Part shown: positions 22,156-30,216 of the stretch, piece by piece | Position numbering within the stretch: position 1 is the stretch's first letter | Layout: the number at the start of each line of letters is the position of its first letter | NCBI GenBank assembly: GCA_937922235.1 | Contig: CAKZVC010000073.1 | Span: forward strand, 70,355-104,505 | Direction of reading: 5' to 3' | DNA: 34,151 nucleotides | Source of the DNA: an uncultured Acidimicrobiales bacterium | GTDB lineage: Bacteria; Actinomycetota; Acidimicrobiia; Acidimicrobiales; SHLQ01 | Position numbers and translations under genes: made by a program | Notes under the pieces: generated by a model | Told to the model about the DNA's origin: nothing | Database searches by the model: none | What the model saw: the letters and a program-made list of their open reading frames with translations, nothing else

Positions 22156-24416
22156 GATGAGCCTCCTCGACGGGAACGGCGCACCGACGCCAGAGACAGG
22201 CGAGCCCGGGTGCGTTCGATCAGGTTCTTGTCGGCGCTCAACCGACCGATCAGTGCATCGCTATGGTCCCATGCGCTGTCGACGGCGTCGCTGTCGGGCG
22301 GCGTCGGGGCGAAGCCCGCTCGTTCGACCAAGGTGGCCAGCGAACCAGAGCGGCTCATGTTGTCGTCGTCCTCGGTAGCGGTCTGGATCGCCTGGCGTGC
22401 GGTTGCACCTGCAGGGATCTCGATGCCGCTGTCCTGAGATCGATCGATCAGTTCGAGGTACGCCCCGTGGATTCGTTCCGAAGGGGCGGCGGCTTTGAGT
22501 CGCCGTGATCGACGAAGGCGCTTGAGGACCAGGACGAAGGCGGCGAACACGGCGAACAGCACGATCGGCACAGCCACCGTGATACCGAGGGCCAAGACAA
22601 TCGTGGGCACACCGGTGCTGACGTCAGGTTGTTCCTCGGGCTCGTCTTCTTCTTCCTCGATGGTTTCGGGAATCGTGGTCGAGGTCGTTGACGTCGTTGG
22701 TGGTGGCGGGTTGGCAGACAGGCTCTCGGCTTGTGTCTCGGTCTGCCCTTCGTCGACCTCTTCGGTCTGCGTGTCCGCCGGGCCGGCCTCGAAGGCCACC
22801 CAGCCAAGACCCTCGAACGGCACCTCGACCCAGGTCTCGATGTCGTTCTCGTAGATGTCAAGCGCACCGCCAGAGGCCAGCGTGCTGCGGGCGTCTTCGG
22901 TGGGGATGAACCCAACCACAACCCGGCTGGGGATGCCGATCGATCGCAGCATCATCGCCATAGCTGCGGCGTACTGCTCGTCGTAACCAACGATTGGGTC
23001 GCGTTCGACGAACGAGGACATCTGGGCGACGGTGTGGCCCGGGGTGCCCTCAGCGTCATAGACGGCATCACCCAAGAACGACTCAAGCGCTCGGACCCGC
23101 TCGAATGGTGTTTCGGCACCGGCGACGATCTCTTGGGCACGACGGGCGATCGTCGGCGGAAGTTCGGGAAGCTGCGAGCTGCGGGCATCGGGGATGAGCG
23201 GGGTGTTCGTCAGCTCCTCGGCGAGCGCCTCGGCAGATCGGGCTGGCACCGACCCAACGTCGTAGCGCAAACCCGCAACCGTGGTCAGGCGAGGGCGCAT
23301 GATCAGGTTGCCAGTCGCTCGATCGAGACGGATCAATTCGACTGGCTCAACGCCGTCGACCAACACGTCAGAGGTGATGTCGAGCCGGACTGCCGTGCCT
23401 GCCGTCGGTAGCCACGATTCACGCAGCGCAGCGATCTCGATGGTGTGGTCGACTTCAGGGCCACGGTTGATCTCATCGGGTGCCGGGAACTGGGTGCCTG
23501 CGCGGATGAAGTCGGCGCCGTCGTTGTTTCTGGCGATCAGCCAGATCACGCCGTTGTAGTCGTCAAGTACGGACAGACGGAACCGGTCGACCTCGTCGCC
23601 CGAGACGGTGAACAAGAGCTCGCCAAGATCGCCAGCTTCGGTCTGCTCGGCAGTTGGCAGGTACGCCTTGATCTCGGCGAGTGGGCTTGGCAGTCGGCGA
23701 AGGTCAAACGGCGGGTCGACCTCGTCTCGAAAAGTGAATCGATCGCGGGCGTTCACCAGCGGCATCGACGGCGTGATGAGCGGCGCGATGATCGCCACAA
23801 GAGCGATGGTCGCCGCAGCGAGGACAAGTCGGCTCGACCGGCCCGCTGCTCGACGGTCGGTGGCGTAGAGCCAGGTGCCTGCCGAGCGAACAGCGAGGAA
23901 CAGCGAGCCAAGCACGAGCAACACGATGCCGATCGTGGTGGAGATGCCCTTGGAGTCGAGGCCAAACAAGATCGACAGCGACACCGACACGAGCGGACCC
24001 AGTAGTGGGAGGAGCGTCCGCTTGGTGCGTTGCACGAGCTCGGCACCGATGAGCGATCCAAGCCACGCCGCAGCCAGCGGAACAGCCACGAGGGTTGACT
24101 GAGCGTCGACCGGAGCGGCAATGGTCAGGATGCGGCGCCACGACCGAATGTTGTCGAGGGCGAACGATGGCAGCTTCCAGGGAGCTCCATAGGTGAGCAC
24201 CGTGCCGATCACCAGGTAGGCGATGATCGATGCGACGACCGCAAGTGGAGCTGGCACGTTGGCCCGGTGTGCGAACCACGAGACGCCTGCAGCACCAACG
24301 ACCGCAATCAGCACCAACGGAGCGAAACCCCAATCGATGAAGGCGCTCTTGAGCGCCAGCGCGCCGGCGAGGCATGTCAGGCTGACGAGCGTGAGCTCGA
24401 GGGATCGGCGGCTCAT
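22152..24416 (-). CDS. TgpA-like membrane protein with degenerate transglutaminase domain
   Basis: The 754-residue product has about six N-terminal membrane helices (1-200), an extracellular region with a transglutaminase-like core (about 440-545), a Thr/Ser and acidic linker, one more helix (about 605-630) and a cytoplasmic tail. The core aligns by A-M-M-L-R-S-I-G-I-P-S-R-V-V-V-G-F and W-V-E-V-P-F-E-G-L-G-W-V-A-F, but the catalytic Cys is Asp479 (G-Y-D-E-Q-Y), the His position is Glu527 (I-E-T-W-V-E) and the Asp position is Glu/Ala (F-E-A-G-P). It is probably a non-catalytic scaffold. The chosen start ATG 24416 overlaps the DUF58 stop by ATGA; an upstream start at 24437 in the same frame is possible. 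Confidence 0.86.
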   Translation of the reverse strand: MSRRSLELTLVSLTCLAGALALKSAFIDWGFAPLVLIAVVGAAGVSWFAHRANVPAPLAVVASIIAYLVIGTVLTYGAPWKLPSFALDNIRSWRRILTIAAPVDAQSTLVAVPLAAAWLGSLIGAELVQRTKRTLLPLLGPLVSVSLSILFGLDSKGISTTIGIVLLVLGSLFLAVRSAGTWLYATDRRAAGRSSRLVLAAATIALVAIIAPLITPSMPLVNARDRFTFRDEVDPPFDLRRLPSPLAEIKAYLPTAEQTEAGDLGELLFTVSGDEVDRFRLSVLDDYNGVIWLIARNNDGADFIRAGTQFPAPDEINRGPEVDHTIEIAALRESWLPTAGTAVRLDITSDVLVDGVEPVELIRLDRATGNLIMRPRLTTVAGLRYDVGSVPARSAEALAEELTNTPLIPDARSSQLPELPPTIARRAQEIVAGAETPFERVRALESFLGDAVYDAEGTPGHTVAQMSSFVERDPIVGYDEQYAAAMAMMLRSIGIPSRVVVGFIPTEDARSTLASGGALDIYENDIETWVEVPFEGLGWVAFEAGPADTQTEEVDEGQTETQAESLSANPPPPTTSTTSTTIPETIEEEEDEPEEQPDVSTGVPTIVLALGITVAVPIVLFAVFAAFVLVLKRLRRSRRLKAAAPSERIHGAYLELIDRSQDSGIEIPAGATARQAIQTATEDDDNMSRSGSLATLVERAGFAPTPPDSDAVDSAWDHSDALIGRLSADKNLIERTRARLSLASVRRSRRGGSS

Positions 24417-25615
24417 GATCGCACGATTCCTGACCACACTTGTTCGAGGTCGCGAACGGTTCGGGCGTCGACCAGCGTGGCGCCAGGGAGCGCGTCGTGT
24501 TCGTTCGGTGCGTCGTTGTGATGTCGCACGACGAGGACGCGCTGCGCAGTGCGGGTGTGCACCATGAGCTCGAGGAGCGAGTCGAGCGAAACCGACCCGG
24601 TCACCAGGGCGAAGATTGTGGTGCCCACATTTGCTCGGGCGGCCATGCTCATCGTCTCCGTGAGTGACTCGTCAGCGCTGAGGGTGACCTCTGCGAATCG
24701 GTCGAGCAGGTCGTCGGTGTTGGCTCGCCCCGATGCCAACCCGTACTCGTGGTCATTGCTGTGCACCGACACGGGGTACCCCGAGCGCAGACCAGCAAGC
24801 GCGATCGACGCTGCGGTCTCGACGGCGCGGTCGAACTCGTCGTTGCTGGTGTAACTCGAGCGCCGGTCGTCGAGCACGACGGTGAGGTGCGGGCGACGGT
24901 TGTCGACGTAGTGACGGACCATGAGCGAACCGGTCTTGGCGGTCGATCGCCAGTGGATGTGCCGGTAGTCGTCGCCGACCTCGTATTCGCGAAGCGTGTG
25001 GAAGGCAATACCGCCAGCTGGCGACTTGTCGCTCGTCGGTCCTTCAAGGTCGCGAGCCAGACCGGTCGGCATCGTCGCGAGAGCAACGGTTCGAGGGTGC
25101 ACCCAGAAGGTGTCGACCGAGCCGTGTTCGCGTTCACGCCGGAAGAGCCCGACGGGGTCGGCTCGAACCAGCGTGACCGGGCCGAGGTCGAACGCGCCGC
25201 GGGCATCGGTCGGCAGTGCGTAGGGAACTTGAAAGCTCTTGCCAGGAGCGAGGATCGGCAGGGGCACCGGCACGACGCGGTCGCCCAATCGATCTTCGGC
25301 AAGCTTCGGCGACGTCGGCTTCGATGTTGGGTTGTGCGCAGTCAGCATGGCGATGGCCGTGTCGCCAACGGTCACTCGCGGAGGGTCGACCTCTCGGGTG
25401 ACCTCGATCGGGAACCGACCGATGATCCACGGAATCGACAGCAGCGTAAGAACCAACGCTCCAACGAACACCAGCCGAAGCTCATCCCATCCAAGAAGGG
25501 TGCCTCCGACGCAGGCGAGCAGTCCGCCGATGATCACTCCCCAACCGAGTGGAAGAATCGACTCAGTGGCGCGGTGCAGTCGGGCGCGTCGTGACGGTGT
25601 TGGCCGCTCACGCAT
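24413..25615 (-). CDS. DUF58 domain membrane protein
   Basis: The 400-residue protein has two membrane helices (about 20-62) and a cytoplasmic region ending in the DUF58 domain, recognised by R-E-Y-E-V-G-D-D-Y-R-H-I-H-W-R-S-T-A-K-T-G and the following V-V-L-D-D-R-R-S-S von Willebrand A-like strand. DUF58 proteins work with MoxR AAA+ ATPases in a poorly understood assembly or activation role. The start is taken as ATG 25615 because a CATAAT -10-like box (25651-25656, minus strand) would place transcription start close after GTG 25648, leaving ATG 25615 as the first usable start. GTG 25648 (11 more residues) is the alternative. It overlaps the transglutaminase-like gene and faces the FHA gene. 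Confidence 0.9.
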   Translation of the reverse strand: MRERPTPSRRARLHRATESILPLGWGVIIGGLLACVGGTLLGWDELRLVFVGALVLTLLSIPWIIGRFPIEVTREVDPPRVTVGDTAIAMLTAHNPTSKPTSPKLAEDRLGDRVVPVPLPILAPGKSFQVPYALPTDARGAFDLGPVTLVRADPVGLFRREREHGSVDTFWVHPRTVALATMPTGLARDLEGPTSDKSPAGGIAFHTLREYEVGDDYRHIHWRSTAKTGSLMVRHYVDNRRPHLTVVLDDRRSSYTSNDEFDRAVETAASIALAGLRSGYPVSVHSNDHEYGLASGRANTDDLLDRFAEVTLSADESLTETMSMAARANVGTTIFALVTGSVSLDSLLELMVHTRTAQRVLVVRHHNDAPNEHDALPGATLVDARTVRDLEQVWSGIVRS

Positions 25616-25650
25616 ATTGCCGGAACCCGGCCCCCGTGTAACTTCCACCG

Positions 25651-25678
25651 ATTATGCGCTCCTAAACCCATGTGTCGC
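25651..25678 (-). promoter_or_regulatory. Putative promoter of the DUF58-transglutaminase-giant operon
   Basis: On the minus strand GCGACA (25673-25678) and CATAAT (25651-25656) are separated by 16 bases, resembling a sigma-70 type promoter (4 and 5 of 6 consensus matches). It would start transcription about 30 bases before ATG 25615. Confidence 0.4.
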
Positions 25679-25736
25679 CGGGAACTCAATACGTAGCCCA
25701 GCCTCTCCTGGATACCACAGAAAGTGGCGATTTGGA

Positions 25737-25809
25737 CATGGGTACGACCCCCCATGAGCAGTCTTCGCCGAGGGGTGAAAGAGGTGACAGACTCGTCGGA
25801 GTAACCGAC
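25737..25809 (+). other. Hairpin-rich leader upstream of the FHA/zinc-ribbon gene
   Basis: CATGGG (25737-25742) pairs with CCCATG (25751-25756), and GTCGG (25795-25799) pairs with CCGAC (25805-25809), 18 bases before ATG 25827. The 211-base divergent intergenic region holds no convincing gene. The arrangement could be a structured 5' leader; I recognise no known riboswitch. Confidence 0.3.
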
Positions 25810-25826
25810 ACTTTTGCGAGATTTTC

Positions 25827-27257
25827 ATGTCACCACTTCCGCTCTTCGTTTCCCCTGGCGATGACCTCATTGCACGCAACGATGACCTTGTGATTTTCGC
25901 TCAGGGAGATGCCTCACATCTCCGTCGGATGACGAACGAACTTGCTGAGTTAGTGCCCTCCACAGATTGGGCGGGCCTGCTTCGCTTCTTGGCTTCAAAA
26001 ATCAGCACCATCGGATTCGATGCGCACCCACCGATCGCCTGCATGCGTATTCTCGACCAGTCGGTCGACGTCTTCGTTTTCGGTGATCTGTCGATCATGG
26101 TCGAAACGTCCGAAAGCACCGAGACAGTCACCGGTGCGGGCGTGACGACCTGGCGTGAAGCAACCATTTCCGGGTCGATGTTGTCTGCCAGTGGCGGCTA
26201 CACCGACTTCAGTACCGGCGTGGTTGGCATGCTCGGGCGAGGCATCGCGGCAGGTGGAGGCTTCAGCCTGGTGCCCACCTCACCGGCCAAGTCCTCCGGT
26301 TCTCTCTTGAGCGCGATTAGCGGAGCAACCACCGTTGCCGCCACTGCCACACCGGCCTCCCCGCAACCGGCGCCTGTAGAAGAAGTAATGCCCGACGACG
26401 TCGACGAGGTCTCCCCAATCGATGGGGCTATCCAAGACGCGTCGGTTGCTGACGTCACTTCCGAAGAAGTTCCCGAAGCGCCGGAGGTTCAGATCTCGCC
26501 CGACCATCCGGCATACGACGCCGACACCCTCACCTCGCTGCCCGACAACGATGGCCCGCTCACACCCGAGCAGCTCGCGCAGACCGAGACGATCTCGACA
26601 CCTTCGGTCGACCACCCGTCGAGCCACGCCGCCAGTCCGGCCGACGAAGACTTCGACCCGAACATGACCACCGCATTCTCTGGGGCGGCGCTCAGCGATG
26701 CGGTTCGAGCAGCACGTTCGGCCGAACCCGACCCTCGCCGTACAAGCGGCGTCGATGATGCTGGTGGCGAACACCCGACCGCTGGCGGCGAATTGCGCGG
26801 CGTGCACTGCCCGAACGGCCACCTATCGAGCATGCAGCATCCGCTGTGTCGAACCTGCTCCGAGCCCGTCGACATGGACGGACCAATCGTGTCCGGGCCA
26901 CGTCCGATCCTGGGCGTCATCGAATTCGATGACGGTGTGCGGATCCCCCTCGACCGTCCGGTAGTCATTGGCCGCCAACCTCCAGAGGATTACCGGATCA
27001 ACGGTGAACCGGCCTACGTGGTTCCGATCACCGATGCTGAGGGGCTCATCTCTCGAGTTCATGTCGAGGTACATCTCATTGGTTGGGACATCGAGCTCAT
27101 CGACAAGAACAGCGTCAACGGCACGTTCACCAGCACGACTCCCGACTCGACCAGTCGCACCCGACTGCGTGGCGAACATCCAACCCAGATCGACATCGGC
27201 ACAATCATCTACGTGGGCGACCGCGTGTTCCGGCTGAACACCGGGCACATCGTGTAG
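25827..27257 (+). CDS. FHA-domain protein with zinc ribbon and kinase-like phosphoacceptor motif
   Basis: The 476-residue soluble protein has an unrecognised N-terminal alpha/beta domain (about 1-145), a long acidic linker (about 160-325), a zinc ribbon (Cys328, His332, Cys341, Cys344) and a C-terminal FHA domain with all phosphothreonine-pocket residues: Arg383 (G-R), Ser409 (S-R-V-H) and Asn431 (N-G-T). The linker carries D-E-D-F-D-P-N-M-T-T-A-F at 273-284, nearly the same as a motif in the kinase linker, so this protein may be a kinase substrate that binds its own phosphothreonine, as GarA and OdhI do. It is encoded between the DUF58 gene (divergent) and moxR (convergent). Confidence 0.88.
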   Translation: MSPLPLFVSPGDDLIARNDDLVIFAQGDASHLRRMTNELAELVPSTDWAGLLRFLASKISTIGFDAHPPIACMRILDQSVDVFVFGDLSIMVETSESTETVTGAGVTTWREATISGSMLSASGGYTDFSTGVVGMLGRGIAAGGGFSLVPTSPAKSSGSLLSAISGATTVAATATPASPQPAPVEEVMPDDVDEVSPIDGAIQDASVADVTSEEVPEAPEVQISPDHPAYDADTLTSLPDNDGPLTPEQLAQTETISTPSVDHPSSHAASPADEDFDPNMTTAFSGAALSDAVRAARSAEPDPRRTSGVDDAGGEHPTAGGELRGVHCPNGHLSSMQHPLCRTCSEPVDMDGPIVSGPRPILGVIEFDDGVRIPLDRPVVIGRQPPEDYRINGEPAYVVPITDAEGLISRVHVEVHLIGWDIELIDKNSVNGTFTSTTPDSTSRTRLRGEHPTQIDIGTIIYVGDRVFRLNTGHIV

Positions 27258-27266
27258 CGCGACTAT

Positions 27267-27290
27267 TCGAGCAACTGTGAGTTAGCTCGA
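27267..27290. terminator. Hairpin between convergent FHA and moxR genes
   Basis: TCGAGC (27267-27272) and GCTCGA (27285-27290) form a 6-base stem with a 12-base loop that includes the moxR stop codon. It could act on both strands but has no U tract. Confidence 0.3.
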
Positions 27291-28280
27291 GCGTCCAACC
27301 GGCGGCTGAACGCTGGCGAGCAGCTCGTTCAAGATGTCGTAGGGCGAGATGCGCTTGAGCTCAGCTTCGGGCGTGAGCAACATGCGATGCCCGAAGACGG
27401 CGCGTACGAGATGCTGCACATGGTCAGGAGTAACGAAAGTCTGCCCGTGAATTGCGGCGAGGGCACGTGATGAGCGAAGTAGTGCGATCGCTCCGCGAGT
27501 GCTCACACCGAGTCGCAGTTGCGGGTGTTCGCGCGTGGCGGCAGCGAGTTGGGCGATGTAGGTCGTCAGCGAATCCTCGGCATGTACTCGGTCGGCGATC
27601 GAGATGAGGTCCCGGATGCTGCTGGCGCTCATGCACGGCGCGATGTTCGCTCGGGCGCTCGACGAGCCTGTCATGACCGCAACTTCGTCTTCGATGGCCA
27701 TGTAGCCAAGGCTGGTCTTGAGTAGGAAGCGGTCGAGCTGAGCCTCGGGGAGTCGGTAGGTACCGTCTTGCTCGACCGGGTTCTGGGTGGCAATAACGAC
27801 GAACGGTCGAGGCATTGGGTAGGTCTGTGCGTCGACGGTGTGCTGACGCTCTTCCATCACTTCGAGCAGCGCCGACTGGGTCTTCGGTGATGCTCGGTTG
27901 ATCTCGTCGGCAAGGACAATGTTTGCGAAGACGGCGCCTGGGTGGAATTCGAAGCTTGCGGTGGCTTGGTTGTAGATCTGGGCGCCGGTGACGTCGGAGG
28001 GAAGTAGGTCCGGGGTGAACTGGATTCGCTTCCACGTGCCGTCGATCGATTCGGCAACGGCTCGAGCGAGCGTGGTTTTACCTGTACCTGGAACGTCTTC
28101 GAGAAGGATGTGGCCCTCCGAAAGCAGAGCAACGATGACGAGCTCGACGATCTCGGGCTTGCCCTTGATGATCTGCTGAATGTTCTGCGACAGCTTGCTT
28201 GCCTCAGCCGCAAACCATGCAGCTTGTTCGTGATCGAGTTCAGCCACCGGGTGCATCCATTTCTTGCTGCGCGTTGACAT
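27282..28280 (-). CDS. MoxR family AAA+ ATPase
   Basis: The 332-residue cytoplasmic ATPase has Walker A G-T-G-K-T-T at 65-70 (preceded by L-L-E-D-V-P), Walker B V-L-A-D-E-I-N-R-A with Asp125/Glu126, the sensor 1 segment V-I-A-T-Q-N-P-V-E, and Q-L-D-R-F arginine-finger region: all typical of the MoxR proper subfamily. MoxR ATPases act as chaperone-like assembly factors together with DUF58/VWA partners, here encoded at 24413-25615. The gene has its own upstream region of about 250 bases instead of being in the DUF58 operon, so its regulation may be separate. Confidence 0.95.
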   Translation of the reverse strand: MSTRSKKWMHPVAELDHEQAAWFAAEASKLSQNIQQIIKGKPEIVELVIVALLSEGHILLEDVPGTGKTTLARAVAESIDGTWKRIQFTPDLLPSDVTGAQIYNQATASFEFHPGAVFANIVLADEINRASPKTQSALLEVMEERQHTVDAQTYPMPRPFVVIATQNPVEQDGTYRLPEAQLDRFLLKTSLGYMAIEDEVAVMTGSSSARANIAPCMSASSIRDLISIADRVHAEDSLTTYIAQLAAATREHPQLRLGVSTRGAIALLRSSRALAAIHGQTFVTPDHVQHLVRAVFGHRMLLTPEAELKRISPYDILNELLASVQPPVGRSS

Positions 28281-28385
28281 CGCGCACGTGACGGAGCGTA
28301 CGCCGCGCCGTGGTTGTAACCGTCGGCAGCGCAGACATCGAGTTGAAGCTCAACACCGAGGTTCACCGTCCGTGAATACTCCAGA

Positions 28386-28414
28386 TTGCTTTTCGATGCT
28401 TTTCATGTATTCTT
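28386..28414 (+). promoter_or_regulatory. Promoter-like sequence reading into a hairpin
   Basis: TTGCTT (28386-28391) and TATTCT (28409-28414) are separated by exactly 17 bases, predicting a start near 28421, three bases before the hairpin at 28424. The -10 overlaps an ATGTAT-N6-ATACAT inverted repeat (28405-28422) that could be an operator. Confidence 0.45.
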
Positions 28415-28422
28415 CTATACAT
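28405..28422. promoter_or_regulatory. ATGTAT-N6-ATACAT inverted repeat
   Basis: A perfect 6-base inverted repeat around TCTTCT in a locally AT-rich spot between moxR and the YbjN gene. It overlaps the predicted plus-strand promoter core and lies about 125 bases before moxR on the minus strand. Confidence 0.45.
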
Positions 28423-28475
28423 CGGGTTCCGCCAAGGTGCGCCTTCGGGGAAGTAGGCCTCTTGGCGGGACCCAC
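28421..28475 (+). ncRNA. Candidate small RNA with a 13-base-pair 5' hairpin
   Basis: Bases 28424-28436 pair with 28461-28473 over 13 positions (one U-G wobble), and inside it GCCT (28441-28444) pairs with AGGC (28455-28458) around the loop TCGGGGAAGT. It begins just after a promoter-like sequence on the plus strand. There is no U tract after it in either direction, so it is not a standard terminator, and the 3' end of a transcript cannot be placed. Not a class I recognise; the structure is seen, the RNA is inferred. Confidence 0.35.
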
Positions 28476-28523
28476 CGAACTCATTCTGCGAAACACCGAT
28501 GGCTGATGATCGAGCGGAGAGAC

Positions 28524-28549
28524 GTCTCGACTTAGGCGAAGCGAGACGC
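28524..28549 (-). terminator. Hairpin at the end of the mshA-YbjN transcript
   Basis: CGTCTCG near 28524-28530 and CGAGACG near 28542-28548 form a 7-base stem whose loop contains the YbjN stop codon on the minus strand. A nested palindrome GAGACGTCTC lies at 28519-28528. The U tract is poor (TCTCTCC). Confidence 0.3.
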
Positions 28550-28993
28550 GAAGCCGATACGGAGCGCAGGCTGAAAGCAGCGTTCGATCGCCTCGTAGAT
28601 CGTGCCGAGAATTCGGTCGAGCGACTCTTCGCCCACATGGCGCAGGTCGATGCGGCCCTTCAAGAAGATCGCATGCTCGGGGCCGATCGTGAACGCAACC
28701 TCGCGAAGCGTGTCATTGCGAACGAGCAGCTGCTCGTAGAACTCCGCAGGGTTCTCCTCAGGTGCGGGCATCACATAGGTCTCGTACGCCAGCGTCCGCT
28801 GACCAAGCTCGAACCACACCGAGTAGACGTCCTTGGCCTCACCGTTTACCCGCACGAACCATCGATCGATCGCCTCGGTGTCTTCGACGACTGCGGCCAC
28901 GACCGGGTTCTCTTCGACCGCAGTCAGCCAGCTGGTGAGCTCGGCCAGCGCCGCAGCGCGCTCAGCGTCGGTGGGTGGTGCGAACTCATCCAT
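28532..28993 (-). CDS. YbjN domain-containing protein
   Basis: The 153-residue soluble protein has the YbjN/type III chaperone-like fold by pattern: W-F-V-R-V-N-G-E-A-K-D-V-Y-S-V-W-F-E-L-G-Q-R-T-L, Y-V-M-P-A-P-E-E-N-P-A-E-F-Y-E-Q-L-L-V-R-N. In actinobacteria a gene of this kind commonly sits next to mshA, as here (9 bases after mshA). Its role is unknown; YbjN is described as a sensory or chaperone-like protein in enterobacteria. The start ATG 28993 gives a normal length. Confidence 0.85.
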   Translation of the reverse strand: MDEFAPPTDAERAAALAELTSWLTAVEENPVVAAVVEDTEAIDRWFVRVNGEAKDVYSVWFELGQRTLAYETYVMPAPEENPAEFYEQLLVRNDTLREVAFTIGPEHAIFLKGRIDLRHVGEESLDRILGTIYEAIERCFQPALRIGFASRFA

Positions 28994-29002
28994 AGCGAGA
29001 GC

Positions 29003-30214
29003 TTACGAACAGTCGACCGGAGATGAGGCCTCAACGAGCTCGAGGTAGAGCGATCGAAGCCGGCCAGCGAGACCAGACCATGGATAGCGGCTCGCCGTCA
29101 CACTCGCCGCAGCGCCAAGAGCGGCCCGATGCGATGGGTCGCCGAGGATGCGGTCGATGGCTTTGGCGTAGAGCGCAGGGTCGCGCTCGTCGATGAGATA
29201 CCCCGTCGTGCCATCTTGCACCAGCGTGCGGAGGCCACCGACTGCGGCGGCAACAACGGGCACACCGCACGCAGCGGCCTCAAGTGCCACGAGCCCGAAC
29301 GACTCCGAGCGACTCGGCATAACGAGCAGATCAGCAGCGCGGTAATACGTGGAAAGTGCGTAGTGCGGCTGTGGGTCGACAAAGACAACACGATCGGTGA
29401 GCCCAAGATCGTCGATCATCGCCAAGATGCGGGCGACTTCGCTACTCCCCTGTTGACCGCTTGCACCGCCGACGATCATGAGAGTGGTGGTTGGGTCGCT
29501 CAGCTGCGACAGCGCCTCAACCGCAATGTCGACACCCTTGAGCGGCTGAATACGCCCGACGAAGAGCACCAATGGACCACCGTCATAACCGATCGCCGAA
29601 CGCGCTCCATCGATCGACCCCGGCGAAAAGAATGCCCGGTCAACGCCGGGGGCAACGATCTGGACCCGATCTGGCTCGGCGCCATAGAGCTCGATGAGCT
29701 GACGACGTTCTTCGTCGGCATTGGCTACAAGCACGTCGCTACAGGCGACCACCTTGGCTTCGGCCTCCATGCGCGCCCCGGGCTCGAGGTCGCCCATCTC
29801 GGCTTTGACGCGGGCCAGTGTGTGAAACGTGGTCACGAGCGGCAGGTCGAGTTCGTGTTTGAGCTGGTGTCCAACAACGCCCGACAGCCAATAGTTCGCG
29901 TGCAGCACGTCGACCGGGTTGTCGGCTAGCCACGAGCGCATCCACTCGGTGAACTCGTCAACGATTGACGGAAGGTCTTCCTTGCGCATGTCGACGGGGC
30001 CAGCGGGTACATGAATGACGCGAAAACCTGGTTCGACTTCGACGATCGGCTCGAGCTCGTCAGACCAATGACGCACGTACACGTCGCAGGCAACGCCCGC
30101 CTGCGTGAGCGATGATACGAACTCGCGGATGTAGACGTTCATGCCGCCGCTGTCGCCCGCACCGGGTTGGGTGAGCGGTGAGGTGTGAAGCGAAATGATC
30201 CCGGCGCGCAACAT
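29003..30214 (-). CDS. mshA: D-inositol-3-phosphate glycosyltransferase
   Basis: The 403-residue GT4-type enzyme transfers N-acetylglucosamine from UDP-GlcNAc to 1D-inositol-3-phosphate, the first step of mycothiol synthesis. The N terminus shows H-T-S-P-L-T-Q-P-G-A-G-D-S-G-G-M-N-V-Y, a diagnostic MshA segment; H-A-N-Y-W-L-S-G near 103, F-V-G-R-I-Q-P-L-K-G near 225 and the E-x7-E motif S-E-S-F-G-L-V-A-L-E-A-A-A-C-G near 315 follow. Start ATG 30214 lies two bases after the methyltransferase stop, so the genes are tightly coupled; the YbjN gene follows. It places the organism among mycothiol-producing actinobacteria. Confidence 0.96.
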   Translation of the reverse strand: MLRAGIISLHTSPLTQPGAGDSGGMNVYIREFVSSLTQAGVACDVYVRHWSDELEPIVEVEPGFRVIHVPAGPVDMRKEDLPSIVDEFTEWMRSWLADNPVDVLHANYWLSGVVGHQLKHELDLPLVTTFHTLARVKAEMGDLEPGARMEAEAKVVACSDVLVANADEERRQLIELYGAEPDRVQIVAPGVDRAFFSPGSIDGARSAIGYDGGPLVLFVGRIQPLKGVDIAVEALSQLSDPTTTLMIVGGASGQQGSSEVARILAMIDDLGLTDRVVFVDPQPHYALSTYYRAADLLVMPSRSESFGLVALEAAACGVPVVAAAVGGLRTLVQDGTTGYLIDERDPALYAKAIDRILGDPSHRAALGAAASVTASRYPWSGLAGRLRSLYLELVEASSPVDCS

Positions 30215-30216
30215 GG

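Noticed and set aside
25737..25826. c-di-AMP (ydaO) riboswitch or 6C RNA in the FHA leader
   Set aside because: A run of six C and a GGGGTGAAA stretch recall these RNAs, but the conserved cores do not line up.
28424..28473. Rho-independent terminator of the mshA-YbjN transcript
   Set aside because: The stem is strong but no U tract follows on the minus strand, and a closer hairpin overlaps the YbjN stop codon.
28499..29026. 175-codon plus-strand open frame opposite the YbjN gene
   Set aside because: Antisense shadow of a well-supported gene with no recognisable protein.
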